Source: Fomitopsis serialis (taxonomy: Eukaryota > Basidiomycota > Agaricomycetes > Polyporales > Fomitopsidaceae). Taken from it: a stretch of 64,000 nt of DNA. Within the stretch, counting starts at the first letter, position 1. Every line of letters starts with the position of its first letter. The DNA lies in the NCBI RefSeq assembly GCF_022376445.1, contig NW_025954985.1:310001-374000 (forward strand). Direction: 5' to 3'. Of the stretch, positions 57,601 through 64,000 are shown piece after piece. The notes beneath the pieces were generated by a model that made no database searches, was not told the DNA's origin, and was given only the letters and a program-made list of their open reading frames with translations. The position numbers were made by a program, and so were the translations under genes.

Positions 57601-60600
57601 ACGGGAACGGCTCAGCCAGAAGGGGGCTCTCCAAACACCAGGCGGGCTCCAGCGAATCTCTTACTTCGAGGTGCGATCCCACGACTGCCGGATTCGTGAT
57701 GGTGCTAACGGTCAATTCTGTCTCTTCTAGGTCATTGCCGCCGTCTGTATCGCTCTCGCAGGAGCTATCATCGGCCAGGTCGCGCAATGCGTCCATCTCT
57801 AGCCATGGCACGAGTAGCTCCCTTTCCCTATCTCACTCCCGCTCGCGTCCCAACTTGTCGATCTCTCTACCCGTTCTCAACGTCTCATCAAACGAGCGCT
57901 CTGTGGCCAGCCTGGAGAAGGAGATCATGCGCCTCCAGGAGGTCCTCAAAGATCGGGAATCAGAGATCACTGTGCTCGAGACATCGCTCAAGGACAAGGA
58001 CCGAGCGGGGGCCCTAGCCGACTTGCAACGATCACCTCCTCCTAATATCCTTACTTTGAATGGGCATTCGCCGGAGACCAGCCTCAACTTGTCGCCGCGG
58101 ACGCTGTCTCACTTCAAAGACCTTCGCCACAGTCTTCACATTCAAGTGTCTGAGGACGGATTTCCCACTTCCGATGTGGACGAGAACCTCGAGAGGCTTA
58201 ATGAGCTTATGCGGTCAGTGGTTGATATCTTCCACATGCCCATCACACGCGTTGATCAGCGAATCTTTGTTTTCGCACCACAGTTCGATGGCTGCGAAGG
58301 AGTCCGCTCACCGTGAGAAGGTCGACACCCTCAATTCCGAACTCAGCCAAGTTCGCCGCCAGTTCGAGGAATTGACCGTCCTTTCCCGCGATCAGGTGTG
58401 TTGTCATCAGGATCTGGATTGAGATGCAAGCTAATCTACCTCGGCTAGACTCTCAACATGTCGAGTGAGATCGAAGGCCTCAGTAAGAAGCACGAGGAAG
58501 ATTTGGCTAAGCACTCCGAGGATCTGCAAAGGCTGGAGCACCTCGAGAGGCATGAGGTAGAGCTCGTCGAGTCTGCGACTAGACTACAGCAGCGTGAGGC
58601 TGAGCTCGCCGACTCGTTGGATAAAGCCCAGAGCCGCGAGAAGGAGCTCATGGAGTCGCTCGAGCGTGCTCAGGCCGAGCATGCAGCGGACGTTGAGAAG
58701 CTGAAAGCCGAACACGAAGAAGCTCTCCGCGCGAAGGCAGCTGAGGTTGACGCCTCATTGGTCAGTTGAAGGAGGAGCATTCCGGTGCAATCTCGGGGCT
58801 TCAGGAGCAACTGCGCAGGCTTCTTCTACTCTCGACAAGGCGCGCGAGGACCACGAAGCCGCCTTCGGCAAGCTCAAGGCCGACCACGAGGAGGGGCTCA
58901 ACGTCGTAGTCAAGAAGTCGACGATCTCCTAGAGCACTCTCGGCAAGAACACGAAGCTTCCGTCTCGAAGTTGAAGGTGAGCATGCCGATGCTGTCAAGC
59001 AGAAGGAGGACGAGGCCAACGCGACCCTCCACAAGACCGAGGAGGAGTATTACGAGACACTCACCAAACTCCGCGAGGAACATGCCCAGGCCTGGACAAG
59101 CAGACTGCCGAGGCGGCGACTGCGGTGGAGCGCTTGCGCGACGAGCATGCGCGTGAGATGCGGATGGCTGAAATGCGCGCGAGGTACTCTCTCCGAGTCG
59201 GCGTCTGCGATGGACACCGCGTTGAAGAGCCTCCAAGACGAGCATGCATCCGCCGCCCTCGCTAAGGAGAGAGAGTTCTCCGAGGACATCCAGAAGTTGA
59301 AGGACGAGCATGCACAGGCTCTCGCGACTAAGGAGGAGCAGTATCGCAGCTCGAAAGACCGCCTGACGGCGAGTCATGCGGAAACGCTGCATGCCAAGGA
59401 GGCAGCGTTAGCAGACGAGCTTTCCAAGCTTCAAGCCGAACAACAGCAGGCGGCGGCGAGCAAGGACGAGGCGCACCGTGCGGAGCTTGACAAGCGCGTC
59501 GCAGAGCATGCGGACGTGGTAGCCAGGCTCCAGGAAGAGTCTCAGAACGAGATCGCCCGTCTGACGTCCGAGCTGGAACAGAGCCGGACCGAGTCGACAT
59601 CGTCAAGTGCGAAGCTGCAGGAACAGATGCAGGCCGAGGTGCAGGGTGTCAAGGAACAACAAGCGATGATTCTGGCAGAGGTTGAGAAGGGACACGCCGA
59701 GGAGGTCGCTCGCTTGCAGGACGCTCATAACGCGGCCATTGCTACGGCAGAGAGTCAGGCCGAAGAGGAGCGTACTTCGCTGATGGCTTCTCATGCCGAG
59801 GAAGTTGCACGGCTTAAGACGGAACACGAGAACGCCTCTTCGCTGTTCAGGCGGAACTCGTGGCCTTGCAAGAGCAGCATCGTCAGAGCCTTGACGAGTC
59901 TGGGGAGCGCACAGGACAGCTTCTCGCGGAAGAAAAGGAGCGCCTTGAGTCCGCTCTTGCCGAGTTCGAAAAGATGCACGCCGATGAAGTCGCTGCACTG
60001 CGGAAGGACCACGATCTGCAGCTGAGCGAGATGCAGCGGGAACGGGACGACGAAGTGCAGGGCCTGCAGCAGAATCACAACATTCTACTGGAGGAGCTCG
60101 AGTCGTATAAAGCGGCGTCAGACGAGTACGTGCATGCGCGCGAGGAGATGCGGCGCACGCACGAGGAGGCTCTTCAGCAGAAGACGGACGTCATTGGCCT
60201 GCTCCATCAACAAATGAGCAGTTCTAACCATGAGAGGGACACGCTCGCATCTGAGATTGTCCAGCTTCGACAGGAACTCGAGAACACACGCAACCAGTCG
60301 AATGAGCTCGTGCGCGAGGCATCGAAGCGACAATCTTGGTGGACGAGCTCGAGCGGCATCGCAGCATGATCGCGGACTTGCAGGAGGATCTCCAGCACAC
60401 GAAGGACGAGATGGACAACTGACAGCGGAGAAGACCCGGCAAGATGCGTTACTCCGGGATCTCCAATCCCATGCTGTCATGAGCCCTACACTGAGTATGC
60501 GGCAAGGATTCGGACGCTCCAATATGTCGCCGACGAAGCTACCGCCGCCTGCGCCTCCACCGACAGTACCTATCCCCCCCGCACCTTCGTTCCACGAGCA

Positions 60601-61237
60601 ACAAATGAGCACCTCGTCGTCTATGCTGAGTCCCATCGGCGGTGACACACCACTGGACTCGCCTACGACTCCGGCAACTTCGCTCGCACCGTCCAAAGAC
60701 CGCCGACTCCCACGGGCCCTCCCAGTGAGAAGCTGACCACGCAGATCCAACAACAGGCCAAGCATATCGACGAGCAGGACGCGATGATCAAGACGCTGAA
60801 CAAGCAGCTCATGCACTGCGAGAGCGACTTGCAGGCACACATCGACCTCGTTTCGTCGCTCGAGTCCTCGGTTGGCGATGCGGAGAAAAATCGTGAGTAT
60901 TCGCTTCCGAGCTTCTCTTCTGTTCCGGTGCGAATAGGGTTGGTGACGAACGATCGCTGATCCGACCTTTTTCGTCACAGTGCGCAAGGCTCGGATGCAG
61001 GCCACGGAGCTCGCCCGCGAGCGAGACAGCCTCAACGCACAGGTCGCCGCCTTGAGGGCAGAGTTGGGCGACGCGCGGAACGAGGTCGCGAACGTGCGGC
61101 GGTCGGTAGCGGAGGAGAAGCAGAACATGGCGAACCAGCTCGACGAGGAGCGGCGGGCGAAAGAGCGAGCGCGGGCGCAACTAGACAGCCGGACGCTCGA
61201 GCTTCAAAAGCGCAAGAGCAAGTTCGCGTGTCTCTGA
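54700..61237 (+). CDS. Kinesin motor with long coiled coil (kinesin-4/KIF4-like)
   Basis: This is a plus-strand kinesin of about 2,100 residues with an N-terminal motor, likely of the kinesin-4 (chromokinesin/KIF21) group. After [17 protein letters not shown] an intron (54751-54807) leads to VAVRIRPT. Motor motifs are [11 protein letters not shown] (P-loop), [14 protein letters not shown] (switch I), [10 protein letters not shown] (switch II) and [17 protein letters not shown] (neck). A long Ser/Pro-rich insert, with [18 protein letters not shown], sits between switch I and switch II. The remainder is an almost unbroken Glu/Lys/Gln coiled coil, with a Ser-rich break ([16 protein letters not shown]) and a Pro-rich patch ([16 protein letters not shown]). 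The stop is 61235-61237. At least eight single-base losses shift the frame, for example near 56267, 56480, 58766, 58920, 59095, 59850, 60343 and 60419. Confidence 0.93.
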
Positions 61238-61857
61238 TCCCTCAGCGGGCATTCTTCCTCTTCCTCATCTCTCTCACATCATCTGCATTTGCGCTCCGAG
61301 CGAGCGCCGTCCTCTCATTGTTATTCCTGTCGGCCTTTGACTACCTACATCATCTCTCTATTCCTATTATCTCTCTGTGTTTCTCGTCCCTCACTGTCGC
61401 CTGTCATTCTCAGTCTATGTTCGTTGCTTACATTCGGATCGGTTGACGAGCTGTATAATCGGTGTGGCCGCCGCGAGGCCCTGGTACTATTTGTCTAGTC
61501 TAGCGCGAGTCTATTGTGTACTTGCTGTGATACCCTCATGTCGTCCATACCTATGTCTAAACGGATATCTTTGCATGCTCAGCTGCGTGCGAGTCGGGCG
61601 GGGCGGGGGAGGCAGACTCGTGCTGGGACAGGCGGGCGCCAGCCACAGTGGCGGTGGCTTGAGTGGGGTCAGGTGGGGGCGGGGCAGGCGGTGATTGGGT
61701 GGAGGGTCCGGTTGTGTCCAGGAGCGCGAGCGAATGAGGACTGGCTCCGCCTCTGCGTTCCAGGCGTCTCCTGGTCTCTAGCGGGGCGGGCTCCGAATAA
61801 AATCCAGTCCTCTCCTGACCGCCACCCATCCTCTCTCCCTGCCCTCACCAGCGCACC
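61238..61857. other. Intergenic, kinesin 3' region and SDR promoter
   Basis: Pyrimidine-rich after the kinesin stop, then GC-rich. AATAAAAT near 61797 lies about 60 bp before the SDR ATG and is a weak TATA-like candidate. No gene seen. Confidence 0.45.
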
Positions 61858-63398
61858 ATGTCCAGCCTCGTCGCCCGCGCCCTCCCCAGTGTCGCTCGCC
61901 CGGCGTCGACCTCCCTCGCCCTCGTCTCCCGCCGCACACCACACCCCCACCATGCCCTCCAGAGACGCTTCGAGAGCATCGACAGCGCCGTCGCCTCCAA
62001 GGCCAAGGTCGTCAAGACCCTCCCCGGCTTCTCCATGGCCAACAAAGTGCGCATACATGCGCGTTCCCTGCGCCGCGTGTCGCTCAACGTCTCCCTGCAC
62101 AGGTCTGCATGGTCACCGGTGCCGCCCGTGGCCTCGGCAACGAGTTCTGTCGCGCGTTCGCGCAGTCCGGCTGCACACAGCTCGCCATCCTCGACCTGAA
62201 GGAGGACGAGGCACAGCAGGCGGCCGACGAGCTCGTGAAGGAGTCATGCGGTCAGGAATCCGTTCGTCGCTGTGCTCAACGGCGTGCTGATAAGGTGTGA
62301 AGTTGACAGTGATATGGACCCGAGTGACTACAACATCGTTGGCATTGGCTGCGACGTCTCGTCCGAGATCAGCGTGCAGCAGGCGTACAGGAGAGTGATG
62401 GACCGGTACGGCCGCATAGACTCGGTCGTGGCCTCCGCTGGTGCGTCATCAACGTGTCATGGTCGTCATGGCTGTGAAAACTGATATGCCCTCACCGTCC
62501 GTGCTGTTCAGGAATTGTCGAGAACTATTCCGCATTCGAGTGAGTTCGCGTCGTTGGTGGGGTGTGTGGGCGCGGGTGCTGACGTGGGGCGGATCTCAGT
62601 TACCCCTTCGACCGGATAAAGCGCCTGTATGATATCAACGTGCACGGCGCGTTTTTCACCGCGCGGGAAGCTGCGCGCCACATGATACCCCAGGGAGGAG
62701 GCAGCATCGTCCTCGTCGCGTCCATGTCTGCGAACGTGAGTCCCTGGGCCTGTGTACTCCTGTGCGGCCTCGCTGACGCGCGCTTCAGATCGTGAACATT
62801 CCCCAGCCGCAGACGCCATACAACGCGGCAAAGGCCGGTAAGTCGCCGACAGCGTCGGACGGACTGCCCTGGTCGGCATTAGACTCACTTCTTCTCTTTC
62901 TATCGCGCAGCTGTGAAGCACATGGCTGCTTCTCTTGCGGTGGAGTGGGCAAAGAAGGGAGTCCGCGTCAACTGCCTCAGGTTCGATGACGTCACGCGTC
63001 TGTCTCTGCGTCTGCTCACTCGGGTATTCTCAGCCCCGGCTACATGCTCACCAAGCTCACCAAGACGATTCTCGCGCACGATACGGAGCTTAAGGTGTGT
63101 GGGGTGATGTACAACCTATACTCAGAGGCTGACTGTGCTTCTGTAGAAAACGTGGGAGAGCCTGACACCAATGGGTCGCGTGAGTAGCCAATTTGCATTG
63201 GAATGATACGCGAATGCTGACAACCCGCGCTTCAGATGGGAGACCCAGAGGACTTGGCTGTGAGTTTTCTCCCCGGAGTAACTGCCGTTGTTGGTACTGA
63301 TGACTATACAGGGCGCTGTTGTCTTCCTGTCGTCCGATGCGTCCCGCTTCATGACGGGCTCCGAGATCCGTGTCGACGGCGGTTACTGCATCATCTAA
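61858..63398 (+). CDS. Short-chain dehydrogenase/reductase, mitochondrial-type leader
   Basis: A classical SDR, close to fungal D-arabinitol 2-dehydrogenase/sorbose-reductase-like enzymes, oxidising or reducing a polyol or ketone with NAD(P)(H). ATG 61858 begins an Arg/Ser/Pro-rich leader ([18 protein letters not shown], then RRFESI) that suggests mitochondrial import. The cofactor motif [16 protein letters not shown] follows the first intron. Next are [50 protein letters not shown], and the catalytic [10 protein letters not shown] with [20 protein letters not shown] (Tyr-x3-Lys). [12 protein letters not shown] and [16 protein letters not shown] end it at TAA 63396-63398. About nine exons are separated by introns of 45-75 bp. 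The catalytic Ser, Tyr and Lys are all present. A base slip may occur near 62240, where the C-terminal side of the first helix is unclear. Confidence 0.9.
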
Positions 63399-64000
63399 GC
63401 GGCACGGTGCTGGCGCTCCGGGCCACCGCACTGGGGATGAGGTACGTCAAGCAGACGAGAAGCAAAAGTCCATAAACACAACGATCTCTTTCACTACTGG
63501 CAGAAATAGAACTAACTTACATACTCCATACCTCTCTCGGACTCATCGTCTCGCTCCATCTACCAATACAGTTACGGCCTACATCACACCTATACTTTGT
63601 TTACTACGGGTCTGCACCTGCCGGGTCTATGATACGCCATTGGTACGGCGTGTTCTGTGGTAATGAAGTAGTAGTATAGAGAGAGAACGTTACTGGGTGG
63701 GTGTCGTAGTGCCGAGTAATTTTATTGTCCCTAACTTGTCTCAGTGTTCGTCTGCAGTTATGAATGGTCTGTGCGTCGTCACTGCTCGGGTGGTGAACGC
63801 GCGGCTGGTGCACAAGTGTGCCCGCATGTCGCGCCGATTTCCCCGCGTCAAGGAGGAACGTGCATGCTCGCTAACGTCGCGAATACCGGATGGTGTGTTC
63901 CGAGTGTCTTCCAATGTCGCTTAGGCCACGAAGCTGATGCGAACCCCCGCACTGGCTGCGCTCCGGCGTCCGCGGCGCGGTTCGCTGCCTCCGAGGCTCC
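63399..64000. other. 3' region of SDR gene to window end
   Basis: Contains the SDR 3' UTR. Only short open frames; no gene recognised before the window ends. Confidence 0.45.

Noticed and set aside
60118..61128. A 336-codon minus-strand frame
   Set aside because: It is antisense to the kinesin coiled coil, where Glu/Leu-rich codons leave the opposite strand open.
1..64000. Programmed frameshifting or stop-codon readthrough as cause of the many frame breaks
   Set aside because: The breaks occur at unrelated sites without a shared slippery motif and always restore with one added base. A sequence-quality cause is simpler.
1..64000. CRISPR array, rRNA or tRNA genes
   Set aside because: No regularly spaced repeats and no convincing tRNA arms were found. 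The GTTCGAATC string near 20992 lacks the flanking stems of a tRNA.

Overview
The window is nuclear DNA of a filamentous basidiomycete, most probably a wood-decay Agaricomycete (Polyporales-like). Genes are dense and split by many 45-65 bp GT-AG introns. The set includes a polyporopepsin-type aspartic protease, a secreted type-B carboxylesterase, a white-collar-2 PAS/GATA regulator and fungal-type integral membrane proteins. The order-level placement is inference; no marker sequence was compared.

Layout. 1-571: 3' part of a PCI protein like COP9 signalosome subunit 8 (+). 1270-3872: Prm10/ThrE-type membrane transporter (+). 4136-5886: UBLCP1-type phosphatase (+). 6591-7662: NUDIX hydrolase (+). 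8339-10301: secreted carboxylesterase (-). 13261-15949: CWF19L1/Drn1 splicing-debranching factor (+). 16249-16857: small acidic APC15-like protein (-). 17307-18010 (-) and 19828-20709 (+): two related zinc-finger proteins. 22922-25405: class I aminotransferase (+). 26254-26510: a 257 bp foldback/MITE. 27850-29845: FAD monooxygenase (-). 30401-36791: a complete 6.4 kb DNA transposon. 37580-38560: decayed aldo/keto reductase (-). 39650-41490: isovaleryl-CoA dehydrogenase (-). 42816-43620: hotdog thioesterase (-). 44500-44991: shortened GNAT acetyltransferase (+). 46837-48434: aspartic protease (+). 49771-51031: multi-pass membrane protein (+). 51517-52790: WC-2 homolog (-). 54700-61237: long kinesin (+). 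61858-63398: mitochondrial-type SDR (+).

The most unusual object is the transposon. It has bipartite 39 bp terminal inverted repeats (14 identical + 13 unrelated + 12 identical bp), is flanked by a 6 bp duplication GCGAAA, and carries one six-exon gene for a protein of about 1,780 residues. That protein joins an N-terminal Ulp1-type cysteine protease, a BED-like zinc finger, a transposase-like core with a DRLE..F motif, and C-terminal Cys/His clusters with a basic tail. I could not place it confidently in a named superfamily.

A second window-wide signal is technical. Nearly every conserved gene, essential ones included, reads correctly only if single bases are added back, usually in short homopolymers. 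This looks like a deletion-biased consensus rather than mass gene decay, and every exon model here should be read with that in mind.

The host genes are ordinary single loci with unrelated roles (protein turnover, RNA processing, leucine catabolism, light signalling, secreted hydrolysis, microtubule motor). I see no biosynthetic cluster or operon-like grouping.
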